Below, piece after piece: positions 1 to 8,702 of a DNA stretch of 64,000 bases. Under the pieces are notes generated by a model. That model searched no databases, was not told where the DNA came from, and worked only from the letters and a program-made list of their open reading frames with translations. How positions within the stretch are numbered: position 1 is the stretch's first letter; every line of letters begins with the position of its first letter. Origin of the DNA: Thermohalobaculum sp039821125 (GTDB lineage Bacteria; Pseudomonadota; Alphaproteobacteria; Rhodobacterales; Rhodobacteraceae); NCBI GenBank assembly GCA_039821125.1, contig JBCBOR010000016.1:8384-72383 (forward strand), in the 5' to 3' direction. The position numbers were made by a program, and so were the translations under genes.

Positions 1-662
1 GTGGCGATCAGCGCGGTCACAGGCCCCAATGCAAAGAGCGCGGCCACCGGCGCCAGATACGCCATATGCGGGGTCGCCTGCATCAGGTCGAACATCGGCG
101 TCACGATCCGCGCGACGATCTTGGACCGCGTGACCCAGATCCCCAGCAATACGCCGATGATTGCCGCCATCGGCACCGCGACGATCACGATGGTCATGGT
201 CCGCATCGAGTCCTTCCAGAGGTTGAAGAACACGATGTAGAGCAGCGACAGCGCGCACAGCAGCGCCAGCCGCCAGCCTCCGACCCAATGGGCGAAGATC
301 GTCACCCCGGCGACCACCGCGACCCACGGCAGCGGGCCGAGCCCGATCGATTTGAACCCGCGATAGAGCAGGTATTCCGCCCATTTGACCGGAGCCTTCA
401 GTGCCTCGCCAATGCCGCGGGTGATTTCCTTGAACTCGATCCCGAAGATGGTGGCTTCGCTTTTCAGCCACTCGATGAATTGGGTCAGCCATGCTTCGGC
501 GGGGACGACCCATTCGGCGGGCCAGCGCTTGGCGCCATCCCAGACCAGCGAGAGAGCAACACCGAAGACAATGATCAGCGCGAACTGCGCGGCCAGTGGC
601 AGAGTCGCGAGCGAGACGGACGGCGCCCGGACTTCCCCGCGCTCTGCCGTCGCCTCGCTCAT
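1..662 (-). CDS. Glycine betaine/choline-type ABC transporter permease (partial)
   Basis: This is the inner-membrane permease of an OpuA/ProU-type quaternary-amine importer. Its 3' end lies beyond the window start, so only about 220 N-terminal residues are seen. The ATG overlaps the stop of the upstream ATPase gene in an ATGA arrangement, which fixes the start. The visible protein has a polar N-terminus, hydrophobic segments (AQFALIIVFGVALSLVW; VAVVAGVTIFAHWVGGW; LALLCALSLLYIVFF) and then the start of the binding-protein-dependent permease core (MTIVIVAVPMAAIIGVLLGIW). It is third in the order binding protein, ATPase, permease. The family is clear from context; the exact substrate (betaine, choline or another quaternary amine) is inferred. 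Confidence 0.85.
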   Translation of the reverse strand, partial: MSEATAERGEVRAPSVSLATLPLAAQFALIIVFGVALSLVWDGAKRWPAEWVVPAEAWLTQFIEWLKSEATIFGIEFKEITRGIGEALKAPVKWAEYLLYRGFKSIGLGPLPWVAVVAGVTIFAHWVGGWRLALLCALSLLYIVFFNLWKDSMRTMTIVIVAVPMAAIIGVLLGIWVTRSKIVARIVTPMFDLMQATPHMAYLAPVAALFALGPVTALIA

Positions 663-1696
663 GCGGCGTACCGTCCAAAGATCGTCTGCGCGACCTGCGT
701 TCGGGTGACAGCGCCTATGATCTGATCGGTGTCGTCATCGACCACGGCGACCGGGCGCTCGGCGGTCAGCACCTGCTCGGCCACCGCGCCAATCTTGGCA
801 GACGCCGAGACGCGCCCTTCCTCGTCGCCCGTTGCAGGCTCCATGATCGCGCGGACCGAGATGATCCGCTCTCGCGGGGCGTTCTTGGCGAACTCGGCCA
901 CGTAGTCGTCGGCGGGGTTCAACACCAGTTCCTCGGGCGTCGCCAACTGTACCATGCGCCCGTCCTTCATGATCCCGATCCGGTCGGCGAGCTTGGTCGC
1001 TTCCTCGAAATCGTGGGTGATGAAGACAATGGTCTTGTGCAGCATGGACTGCAGACGCAGAAACTCGTCCTGCATTTCGGCCCGGATCAGCGGGTCGAGG
1101 GCCGAGAATGGCTCGTCGAGGAACCAGATATCCGGCTCGACCGCCAGCGACCGCGCGATCCCAACGCGCTGTTGCTGGCCACCAGAAAGCTCGCGTGGGA
1201 AATAGGATTCGCGCCCCGCCAGACCGACGAGGTCGATCATCGCCTTGGCGCGGTCGACACGGTCGGTTTTGGAGATGCCCTGGACTTCCAGCGGGAAGGC
1301 CACGTTCTCCAACACATCGCGGTGCGGCAGCAGGCCGAAGTTCTGGAACACCATGCCGAAGTTGTGGCGACGCAGCTCCATCAGCTCGCGCTCGGACAGC
1401 TTCAGCAGATCGCGGCCCTCGTACTCCATCGTCCCGGCGGTCGGATCGTTCAGGCGGGTAATGCAGCGGATCAGCGTGGATTTGCCGGACCCTGACAGGC
1501 CCATGATGATCAGGATCTCGCCCTTGTGCACATCGAACGAGATATCCTGCACGGCACCGATATAGCCCGCCTCGCGCAGCGCATCGGCGTCCGGAGAGCC
1601 GCCCTGGGCGCGCAAAAACCGCTCAGGCGCAGGCCCGAACAGCTTCCAGATGTTGCGGCATCTGATTTGAACGTCGCTGGATCCGTCAGCAGGCAT
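659..1696 (-). CDS. Glycine betaine/proline-type ABC transporter ATP-binding protein (ProV/OpuAA-like)
   Basis: This is the ATPase that energises the betaine-type importer. It has Walker A (GLSGSGKST), the ABC signature (LSGGQQQRVG), Walker B (IWFLDEPFSALD) and the switch histidine (VFITHDFEEA), followed by a short CBS-like tail of about 70 residues. That tail is shorter than the double CBS module of E. coli ProV, so ionic-strength sensing may be reduced or absent. I chose the ATG at 1696, which has a G-rich stretch just upstream; an ATG at 1732 would add 12 residues. The stop overlaps the permease start, so the two are translationally coupled. The binding-protein gene lies about 120 bases upstream. 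Confidence 0.9.
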   Translation of the reverse strand: MPADGSSDVQIRCRNIWKLFGPAPERFLRAQGGSPDADALREAGYIGAVQDISFDVHKGEILIIMGLSGSGKSTLIRCITRLNDPTAGTMEYEGRDLLKLSERELMELRRHNFGMVFQNFGLLPHRDVLENVAFPLEVQGISKTDRVDRAKAMIDLVGLAGRESYFPRELSGGQQQRVGIARSLAVEPDIWFLDEPFSALDPLIRAEMQDEFLRLQSMLHKTIVFITHDFEEATKLADRIGIMKDGRMVQLATPEELVLNPADDYVAEFAKNAPRERIISVRAIMEPATGDEEGRVSASAKIGAVAEQVLTAERPVAVVDDDTDQIIGAVTRTQVAQTIFGRYAA

Positions 1697-1816
1697 CGAG
1701 AGCCCCCGGTTTGCTCGTTGCCGCATTGCCATCCCGGCAGAACACAGACCGGTGGCAAACGAAGATCCGCCCCGGCGAGCGCAAGGCCAGCCGGGGCGGG
1801 GGTCAGGTCGGCAGGC

Positions 1817-2758
1817 TTAGTTCAGCCAGCCGTCAACCAGTGCCTTGTTGTCTTCCATCCACTTCTCGGCGGCCTCTTCGGGCTCCATCCCGTCGACATC
1901 GACCAGCAGCGAGGCATCGGCGATCATCTGGTTGGTGAAGTCGACCTTTTCGAGAACCGCATAAGCACCCGGCCATTCCTCGGGCAGACGCGGCGAGGAG
2001 GCTTTCTTCAGCCAGCCCGAATGGGGCGCACCGCAATCGCCTGTGGCGTTCGGGTTCGGACCCCAGGACGGGTCTTCAAAGCAAGCCGGTTCCGGCTTGG
2101 GGAAGTCGACGAACGCGCCCTTGAACTTCGATTCGATGAAGTTCGGCGTCCAGTTGAACAGGACGATCGGCTCCTTGCGGTCATAGGACGACTGCAGCTC
2201 GGCCCAGAGAGTCGCGGCCTGACCGACGTTGATCGCAACGAAGTCCATCTCGAGCGACTTCACCCGGTCGGCGTAGTTCTTACCCCAGTCAGCAGGCGGG
2301 CCCACGAAACGGCCCTTGGGCGAGGTCTCGGCCGTCGCGAACATCTCGGCGCAGGCGTTCAGACCTTCCCACTGCGTGGCCCCCGGACACTTGTCCAGAA
2401 CGTATTGGGGGATCCACCATTCCTCACGCGTCTCGGCCGAGTGGGTGCCGACATCGATCATGCCGTTTTCGACCGCCTTCTCGAATGCGTCCTTCATCGA
2501 GCCTTCCCAGGCCTCGACCTGGAAGTCCATGTCATTGTCGGCCATCGCCTGGAACTGGAGCTGGCTGTCCGACGGCGCATACTCGACCGTGTAACCTTTG
2601 CTCTCGAGCGCTTTGCCGACGACATAGGACAGCACGAGCTGGCTGGTCCAGTTGTTCTGCACGATGATGATCGGCTCATCCGACTCGACTTCGGCAATGG
2701 CCGCGACCGGCATTGCGATCAATGCGGCTGCAGCAGCGGAGACTAAGAGTTTCTTCAT
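1817..2758 (-). CDS. Glycine betaine/choline-type ABC transporter substrate-binding protein
   Basis: This is a periplasmic ligand-binding protein of the OpuAC/ProX type, about 313 residues. The N-terminus is a clear Sec signal peptide (MKKLLVSAAAAALIAMPVAAIAE), and the mature part opens with IIIVQNNWTSQLVLSYVVGK, typical of this family. Trp and Tyr residues are frequent (EAWEGSM, EEWWIPQYV, LFNWTPNF), as expected for a cation-pi box that binds trimethylammonium groups. A GGGAAAG Shine-Dalgarno precedes the ATG at 2758. It is first in the transporter operon and lies downstream of a GcvT-like gene and near betC, so choline or betaine is the likely ligand. That ligand assignment is inference. 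Confidence 0.88.
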   Translation of the reverse strand: MKKLLVSAAAAALIAMPVAAIAEVESDEPIIIVQNNWTSQLVLSYVVGKALESKGYTVEYAPSDSQLQFQAMADNDMDFQVEAWEGSMKDAFEKAVENGMIDVGTHSAETREEWWIPQYVLDKCPGATQWEGLNACAEMFATAETSPKGRFVGPPADWGKNYADRVKSLEMDFVAINVGQAATLWAELQSSYDRKEPIVLFNWTPNFIESKFKGAFVDFPKPEPACFEDPSWGPNPNATGDCGAPHSGWLKKASSPRLPEEWPGAYAVLEKVDFTNQMIADASLLVDVDGMEPEEAAEKWMEDNKALVDGWLN

Positions 2759-2950
2759 GTGTCTTTCCCTGTCGTGTTGCGGAGCGCGGTACTTTTTGGC
2801 GTACCTGTCACCCCATTTTGCGTCTGACACCTGGTACGATGAACGCAGGGCCGCACGCACAGCGCTAACGTACCGTCATTTAGCTGCGACTTTCCGACAT
2901 TTGACAAGAGCGAGGTCGCATTGCACCGCGGAAATTGCCCATGAAGCCGG

Positions 2951-4141
2951 TTATGGTCGCTGTGGGATATCGACAAGCTTGCCCCGCGGGATCAAAGCGT
3001 CCCTGTCATAGAATGGCAGCTCGACGAGTTCGGCAGAGTGAAAGCCACCATCTCGGCACCCGACCTCGATCGCGGTGCCAGGGCCATGTTCTGAACTGTC
3101 CATGAGGGCAATCCCGATGCCATGGCCAAGATAGGGCGAAATCGCGCCGGCCGTGACCTTGCCGGCGGACGCACCGCCCACCCGGACCTCGGCCGCGATC
3201 AGCGGCTCGCCTCCTTCGCACTTCACGCCGTGCAGACGCCGTTCCCGCGGCGCTGCGGCGAGTGCCGCCTTTCCGATGAAGTCGGCCTTGTCTTCGTCCA
3301 CGACCCAGCCAAGGCCGACGTCATAGGGTGTGGTCGTCTCGTTAAAGTCGGACCCGGCATTCAGAATGCCCGCCTCGATCCGACGGATGTTCATTGAATC
3401 GAGGCCATGCATCTCCATCCCAAATGGAGCTCCAGCGGCGCTGAGATGCGCCCAGAGCGCTTCGGCATCGTGATGCGGCTCGGTGTAGAATTCCCACCCC
3501 AACTCGTTGGTGTATCCTGTGCGCGTGATCACCACTTCCTGTCCGCCAAACGGAACCCGGGCGATCGCAAAGTAGCCGAACTTCTCCGGCAGGCCGGTGT
3601 CACTCGCAGCCTCGAGGATCTTCAGCGCATTCGGACCTTGGACCTGAGAGACAAAGACATCCGGGTCCGAAATCGTCACATCCATCCCCGTGGCATGCGC
3701 CCGCGCCCAGCTGTAGAAATCGCCATCAGCCTGAGCATACCAAAACCGGTCCTCGGCCAGACGCAGGAAGACGCCATCGACGATCAGCCCGCCATCCTGA
3801 TAGCAGGCAAGCCCATAGCCGCATCGTCCGACCCTGGCCTTGGTCATGTCCTTGGTGAACAACCGGTCGAGGAGCCGTTCGGCATCGGGTCCTTGGAACT
3901 CGATCGGAAACTCTCCCGTGTGCAGGACCCCCGCCTTCTGACGCAGCAACCAATAGCCGTCCTCGACCGATTGGTCGTCGAAAGTCACCGCCATATGCCG
4001 ACGGTTGTAGAGGCAATAGTGCGGCCCTTTCGGACGTTCGATATGATGATAGGGGTGGCGCGTCTGGGCATAGTCCCACCCCGCGCCCTCCACGGTTCTG
4101 ACCAGATCGCGGGTTTTACCGTCGCTGCATCGCATATCCAT
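2951..4141 (-). CDS. GcvT-like aminomethyltransferase family protein
   Basis: This is a folate-binding GcvT-family protein of about 395 residues. Family features include FQGPDAERLLDRLFTKDM near residue 85, VQGPNALKILEAA, the TGYTNELGWEFY segment that contributes to the folate site, and RRIEAGILNAGSDFNETTTP. The C-terminal beta-barrel domain is present (FIGKAALAAA onward). Members transfer one-carbon units from glycine, sarcosine/dimethylglycine or DMSP to tetrahydrofolate. It is not obviously the canonical DMSP demethylase DmdA. An ATG at 4135 has a better-spaced GGGAG than the ATG at 4141. It sits between the betaine transporter and the divergent betC, which suggests a role in demethylating quaternary amines; this is inference. 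Confidence 0.8.
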   Translation of the reverse strand: MDMRCSDGKTRDLVRTVEGAGWDYAQTRHPYHHIERPKGPHYCLYNRRHMAVTFDDQSVEDGYWLLRQKAGVLHTGEFPIEFQGPDAERLLDRLFTKDMTKARVGRCGYGLACYQDGGLIVDGVFLRLAEDRFWYAQADGDFYSWARAHATGMDVTISDPDVFVSQVQGPNALKILEAASDTGLPEKFGYFAIARVPFGGQEVVITRTGYTNELGWEFYTEPHHDAEALWAHLSAAGAPFGMEMHGLDSMNIRRIEAGILNAGSDFNETTTPYDVGLGWVVDEDKADFIGKAALAAAPRERRLHGVKCEGGEPLIAAEVRVGGASAGKVTAGAISPYLGHGIGIALMDSSEHGPGTAIEVGCRDGGFHSAELVELPFYDRDALIPRGKLVDIPQRP

Positions 4142-4369
4142 CTCTCCCTCGCATTCTTTGGAGCACGCTAGGGCATGGGTGCGGTGCGGTCCATGGCGCT
4201 GAGAAAGTCGATCACGCGCGACCGCCGAGATGTCGCATTCGAGCGGTCATGCCGTCAGATTTGCGGATACCCAACAGCAATGGGACCGAGTCGCCGCAAG
4301 CCGATGCAATACCAACCCCCGCCGGAGGTCCTGAGCCGCTGACCTTTTTTCGCATCTCAGGAGATCCCG

Positions 4370-5905
4370 ATGAGCCGACCCAACATTGTTCTGATCATGG
4401 CCGATCAGTTGGCACCGCACTTTACCGGAGCGTATGGCCACCCGCTTGTGAAAACACCGCACATTGATGCACTGGCAGCGCGCGGTGCCCGTTTCGACGC
4501 AGCCTATTGCAATGCGCCCCTATGCGCACCATCGCGATTTTCATTCATGTCCGGGCAGTTGGTGACGCGAATCGCGGCATACGACAACGCGTCGGAGTTT
4601 CCGGCAACGATCCCGACTTTTGCCCACTACCTGCGGCGAGCCGGATATCGCACCTGTCTATCGGGAAAGATGCATTTCGTCGGGCCGGATCAGTTGCACG
4701 GGTTCGAGGAACGGCTAACGACCGACATATACCCCGCCGACCACGCATGGACACCAGACTGGGAACTGCCGGACGAGCGCATCGATAGCTTTTACCACAA
4801 CATGGATGCCGTGAAGAACGCCGGGAAAGCAGCGGCGACTTTCCAGTACGAGTACGACGAGGAGACGGCTTTTTTTGCCCGGCGCCGGATCTTTGAGTAT
4901 GCGATGGAGAAGACCGCGCCGTTCTGCATGGTGGTCAGCTTTATCCATCCGCATGACCCCTATGTCGCGCGGCCGGAATGGTGGGATCTCTACGATCACG
5001 ATGCCATCGACATGCCAGGCAGTCCGCAGGCAACAGACCCACACTCAACCCGTCTGATGGCGGGGATCGAAGCGGATCTGCATGTGCCAACGGAAGCGGA
5101 GGTGCGCAACGCGCGCCATGCCTACTACGCCAACACGTCGTATTTTGACTCGAAGGTCGGCGCGGTGGTGCGGGTGCTGGAGGAGAGCGATCAACTCGAC
5201 AACACCGTGATCATCGTGACCGCGGACCATGGCGACATGCTGGGCGAGCGCGGTCTCTGGTACAAGATGGCATTCTTTGAGCATTCGGCCCGCGTGCCCC
5301 TGATCATGGCGGGGCCGGGACTGGCGCAAAATGTCGTCGAGACGCCCTGCTCCCTGGTCGATCTGTTGCCGACGTTCCTTGAAATTGCAGGCATCGAGGG
5401 CGAACTTGGCATGCCGATCGATGGGCACTCTCTCTGGGGTTATGCGAGCGGCGCTTGGACAGAAGATCCCAACAACGAAGGTCTGGCCATTGGCGAGTAC
5501 TGCGCCGAGATGGCCCCTGGCACGCCCGTCTTCATGATCCGGCGCGGGCGCTGGAAGTATATCCACTGCGATGCCGATCCGCCGCAGTTTTACGATGTGG
5601 TCGCCGATCCGCAGGAGTTGGACAATCTGATCGGCCAGCCGGACTATGCCGGGATCGCCGCCGATTTCGCCGCCGAGGTCCGCGACAGATGGGACAGCGC
5701 GAAGATCTCCGCCGACGTGATTGCCACGCAGAAGCAACGCCGGGCCGTCCACGCCGCGATGCAGGCGGGGGAGATGACGTCATGGGACTATCAGCCCAAG
5801 CGAGACGCCGCCAACGAGTTCGTACGCAATCACGTAAGCTGGGACGAAGTGCTGAACCGGATGCAGTACCCTGCGCCGGGCAGCGGCTCGGACAACGGTT
5901 CCTGA
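4370..5905 (+). CDS. betC: Choline-sulfatase
   Basis: This is a type I sulfatase that hydrolyses choline-O-sulfate to choline and sulfate in the cytoplasm. The N-terminus MSRPNIVLIMADQLAP carries the metal-binding Asp, and the sulfatase signature CAPSRFSFMSG supplies the Cys that matures to formylglycine. Other metal-site segments are visible (TADHGDMLGERGLWYK). The length of 511 residues and the C-terminal extension (NHVSWDEVLNRMQYP) match BetC rather than arylsulfatases. A TCAGGAGAT ribosome-binding site precedes the ATG. There is no signal peptide, as expected. It is divergent from the GcvT-like and betaine transporter genes, forming an osmoprotectant catabolism cluster. No betA, betB or betI lies in the window. 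Confidence 0.92.
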   Translation: MSRPNIVLIMADQLAPHFTGAYGHPLVKTPHIDALAARGARFDAAYCNAPLCAPSRFSFMSGQLVTRIAAYDNASEFPATIPTFAHYLRRAGYRTCLSGKMHFVGPDQLHGFEERLTTDIYPADHAWTPDWELPDERIDSFYHNMDAVKNAGKAAATFQYEYDEETAFFARRRIFEYAMEKTAPFCMVVSFIHPHDPYVARPEWWDLYDHDAIDMPGSPQATDPHSTRLMAGIEADLHVPTEAEVRNARHAYYANTSYFDSKVGAVVRVLEESDQLDNTVIIVTADHGDMLGERGLWYKMAFFEHSARVPLIMAGPGLAQNVVETPCSLVDLLPTFLEIAGIEGELGMPIDGHSLWGYASGAWTEDPNNEGLAIGEYCAEMAPGTPVFMIRRGRWKYIHCDADPPQFYDVVADPQELDNLIGQPDYAGIAADFAAEVRDRWDSAKISADVIATQKQRRAVHAAMQAGEMTSWDYQPKRDAANEFVRNHVSWDEVLNRMQYPAPGSGSDNGS

Positions 5906-5908
5906 GAT

Positions 5909-7111
5909 CTAGGGCTTGGCCGCGCGGCGAACCGAACTTGCAACAGCGGCAAGATCAGGTTTCGTCGCGTGTGGTCCATAAAGCGCCCGGTCGAGATCAA
6001 GAACCGCGTCGGGAACCGGTGCGCCATGGACAGTGAGCGTTCGGTACGCCCGCTTCCGGACACCGGAAACGTCACCCCGCCGGGCTGCACTTCGCAGTGC
6101 CGCGAGATCCCACTCAAAAAGAACTCTGCGCGGCAGCTGCCATGCGCCGCGCCCGAATGCGGTCGCCATACCTGCGAGCAGACCGAGGCCGAGCATCAAC
6201 GGCAGCGCAAAGCCCGGAACTGTCGGAAGCGAGATACCCTCGCCATCCGCCAGTCTCACCGGGTCCGTCGCATGTCCGCTCGAGGCGGTAACCTGCTGAG
6301 GCCCCCCGAGATACGCCACACGCTGTGCAGACAGGGTGATTTCTTTTGTTTCTCGTGTCTGCGCATCGAAATAGGTCAGTCTGATGGGATCCAGATACCC
6401 TGCAGATCCCTGTTCGGGCCGAATGGTCCACCGCCAGAAAACTCTTGTGCGCGGTCCATCTGGACCAAGTGCCACGATCCGGTGTTCGGGGTGCGGGAAG
6501 ATATGCGCTCCTGCCCCGGTCATCTCTGGCATGGGCGGGATGCGCTGGGGCGGCGAGCCATCGATGGTCAGCGCCACGATCCTTAAAGCTGCGCTGCCAG
6601 GATCGAGCGCTTCTGGCTGGTTCGACCACGAGTCGTTGACCTCGAGTGCGCGTACCGGGAACCACCAGTCCTCGCTTTCCGGTCCGGGGACCGATTTCAG
6701 CGTGGCCGTGTCCGAGACGAGCTCGGTCTTCATCTCTCGCCCGCGCCGGTTCAGGAGGTCGAGACGGTGGGTGAAGGGGGCGATCTCGATCTCGCCCGGT
6801 GCCTGCGGAAAGAGGGCCATGCGGCGCTCGAACTTCAGTACCTCGAACCCGTCCTCCATCTCCTTGTACCAGCGATCCTCGCCAAGCTGCATCCAGTCGA
6901 GACCCGTCAGATCGGGTTGGATCAGCTTTTCGCGGACAACAGGGATGCGGAAGGTGCCCTGAATCGAGAGCAGGACCATCTCGTCGGGATGGGACAGGTG
7001 GGGACGGTCTTCGAGGTGAAGCTCGAGGCGCGCATCGGCCGGATCGATCGCCTGTTGGGCCAGAGCCTCAAACGGTGCGAGCAGCAGCACGAGTGAAATC
7101 AGCCACCTCAT
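5909..7111 (-). CDS. BatD-like oxygen-tolerance protein
   Basis: This 400-residue protein has a signal peptide (MRWLISLVLLLAPFEALAQ), a beta-rich periplasmic region and one C-terminal membrane segment near residue 300 (LPLMLGLGLLAGMATAFG) followed by a cytoplasmic tail. That is the layout of BatD in Bacteroides aerotolerance and MoxR/VWA operons. It is the last gene of a minus-strand operon and overlaps the preceding TPR-type gene by ATGA. The molecular role of BatD is unknown; it is thought to act with the membrane VWA proteins. It converges on betC with only 3 bases between them. Confidence 0.75.
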   Translation of the reverse strand: MRWLISLVLLLAPFEALAQQAIDPADARLELHLEDRPHLSHPDEMVLLSIQGTFRIPVVREKLIQPDLTGLDWMQLGEDRWYKEMEDGFEVLKFERRMALFPQAPGEIEIAPFTHRLDLLNRRGREMKTELVSDTATLKSVPGPESEDWWFPVRALEVNDSWSNQPEALDPGSAALRIVALTIDGSPPQRIPPMPEMTGAGAHIFPHPEHRIVALGPDGPRTRVFWRWTIRPEQGSAGYLDPIRLTYFDAQTRETKEITLSAQRVAYLGGPQQVTASSGHATDPVRLADGEGISLPTVPGFALPLMLGLGLLAGMATAFGRGAWQLPRRVLFEWDLAALRSAARRGDVSGVRKRAYRTLTVHGAPVPDAVLDLDRALYGPHATKPDLAAVASSVRRAAKP

Positions 7112-7794
7112 CTTGGGTCCTCGGGTGCCGGCAAGGCTGTCCCGTCCGCCTCTCGCGCCTTCTGTTCCGCTGCGAGCCGGGCGCGCAGGTAGAGACCGGG
7201 CTGATCCTGAAGCGTCGCCAACCAGCGTTCGTTCGCAGCGATGAACTGCGCATCGAAGATCTGAGGAACCCGTCGCAGTCCCTCGCCGGTTATCTCCGGC
7301 ATCCAGAAACCAGTTTTCTGGCTGTTCGCGTCATCGCCCGTTGATGCTGCACGCGCTTTGCCTTGTCCCCGTGCAGCTTCGAGAGGATCACCGGACCGGT
7401 CTTTGTCCTTTGGCGGGTCGCTGGCCTGAAACTCGTTTCCCGAGAGAAGTGCGGTCACCAGTTTGTGGTTGGCGCGCGCCTCATGATCGGCGGGGGCCTC
7501 CGTCAGTCTGCGATCCCATGCGACCAAGGCCGCAGCGTAGGTCTGTGCCAGCGCCGCAGCAACGCCTTCATTGTAGGTATCCCCAGCGTCCGCGAACGCC
7601 CCGCGCGCCTCGGCGTAGCGCCCGGCACGGAAGAGAGCCGCGCCACGCGCGGCAGGATCCGAAAGCAACGATGCCGCCATGTGCGGCAAGCCAGCCTCCA
7701 GCAGGACGCGCGCAATAGGCGCAGGCCCGGAGGCCAAGAGAACCAGCACAAGGAGACCGATACCGGTCACAAGAAGATGTGAGGGACGGATCAT
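7108..7794 (-). CDS. TPR-like membrane protein of the bat operon (BatE-like)
   Basis: This 228-residue protein has an N-terminal membrane anchor (LLVTGIGLLVLVLLASG) and alanine-rich helical repeats that read like TPR units (GAALFRAGRYAEARGAFADAGDTYNEGVAAAL). A charged linker (PPKDKDRSGDP) precedes a conserved-looking C-terminus. Its place between the second VWA protein and BatD matches the BatB/BatC-E position in aerotolerance operons. It overlaps both neighbours by four bases. The family assignment rests on repeats and context rather than a specific motif. Confidence 0.7.
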   Translation of the reverse strand: MIRPSHLLVTGIGLLVLVLLASGPAPIARVLLEAGLPHMAASLLSDPAARGAALFRAGRYAEARGAFADAGDTYNEGVAAALAQTYAAALVAWDRRLTEAPADHEARANHKLVTALLSGNEFQASDPPKDKDRSGDPLEAARGQGKARAASTGDDANSQKTGFWMPEITGEGLRRVPQIFDAQFIAANERWLATLQDQPGLYLRARLAAEQKAREADGTALPAPEDPR

Positions 7795-8702
7795 GGCAAT
7801 CTCCGTCGCGGCAAGAGCAGAAATGCAGGCACCAACGCCAGAAGCAGCAGATACCGACCAAGATCCGTCAGAACGAGGGTCGCGAACCCGGTCTCGGCCA
7901 GACGCAAGGCAGGGCTGGCAGCAAGCTGGGACAAAACGGGGTAGGGATCGCTGAGGGTGCCCATGGTGCCGGTTCCGGTCCGCACAAGCGCATCGAGTGC
8001 GGCCCCGCCGGCAGCATCCCCCGGCACGACAATCGCGGACAGGGTGGCACCCACTTCAGCCAAAAGCCCAGCTTGCGCAAGCGCCTCCGGTCCGATCGCG
8101 TTGCCATCGGAAAGCAGCACAATGTCGGCAGCAATGATCTTCGCATCGATCACGATCTGACGGGCCATGGCCAGTCCGGTCTCGGGCCGTGTTCCCCCGA
8201 CAGGCATTGTGTCCGCATCCAACAATGCGAGCGTCCCGGACAAAGCCCGCGCATCTGTCGAGAGCGGAGCGGCAACATAGGCTTCACCCGCATAGACCAC
8301 AGCAGCGGTCTGGCGGGTGTCAGCCGCCTCGGCCACCAGACGCGCCGCGGTCAACACATCGAAAAGGCGACTGTGTTCCGTTACCGAAGGAGACAGGTCC
8401 AACACCAGCACCACGGCATCGAGATTGCGGTAGGAGGTATTGTCGCGCCGCTCGGACGCCGGACCGGCAAGGGCAAGCCCAATCACACCCAAGACGGCAG
8501 CTGGCCACCAGGTGCGCTCGGTACGGCCCGGTACAATTCGGCCCATCCGGCGCATGGCATCCAGCAGGTGAGAATCGACCGCCCGTTCCCACGCGCCAAG
8601 GCGCACGGCGCGCTGCATCAGGAAAGCGCCAAGGATGATCGCGACTGGCACCAACAGGATCCACCAGGGACGAAGCCAGAGATATCCAAGCGCCTCGATC
8701 AT
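7791..8702 (-). CDS. VWA-domain membrane protein, BatB-like
   Basis: This 303-residue protein has two N-terminal hydrophobic segments, a von Willebrand factor A domain and one C-terminal membrane segment (YLLLLALVPAFLLLP). The MIDAS metal motif appears as VLDLSPSVTEHS, a D-x-S-x-S variant with the third position intact, and a later metal-site Asp is in VLLSDGNAIG. It is the second of two VWA genes in the operon, with ATGA-type overlaps on both sides. By analogy with Bat proteins it probably forms a membrane complex driven by the MoxR ATPase encoded upstream. Confidence 0.8.
   Translation of the reverse strand: MIEALGYLWLRPWWILLVPVAIILGAFLMQRAVRLGAWERAVDSHLLDAMRRMGRIVPGRTERTWWPAAVLGVIGLALAGPASERRDNTSYRNLDAVVLVLDLSPSVTEHSRLFDVLTAARLVAEAADTRQTAAVVYAGEAYVAAPLSTDARALSGTLALLDADTMPVGGTRPETGLAMARQIVIDAKIIAADIVLLSDGNAIGPEALAQAGLLAEVGATLSAIVVPGDAAGGAALDALVRTGTGTMGTLSDPYPVLSQLAASPALRLAETGFATLVLTDLGRYLLLLALVPAFLLLPRRRLP

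Noticed and set aside
2951..4141. Identification of the GcvT-like gene as dmdA (DMSP demethylase)
   Set aside because: The N-terminal half lacks the features I associate with DmdA. Only the general GcvT fold motifs are shared.
4142..4369. Glycine riboswitch upstream of the GcvT-like gene
   Set aside because: No tandem aptamer core or expected conserved bases could be found on the minus strand of this gap.
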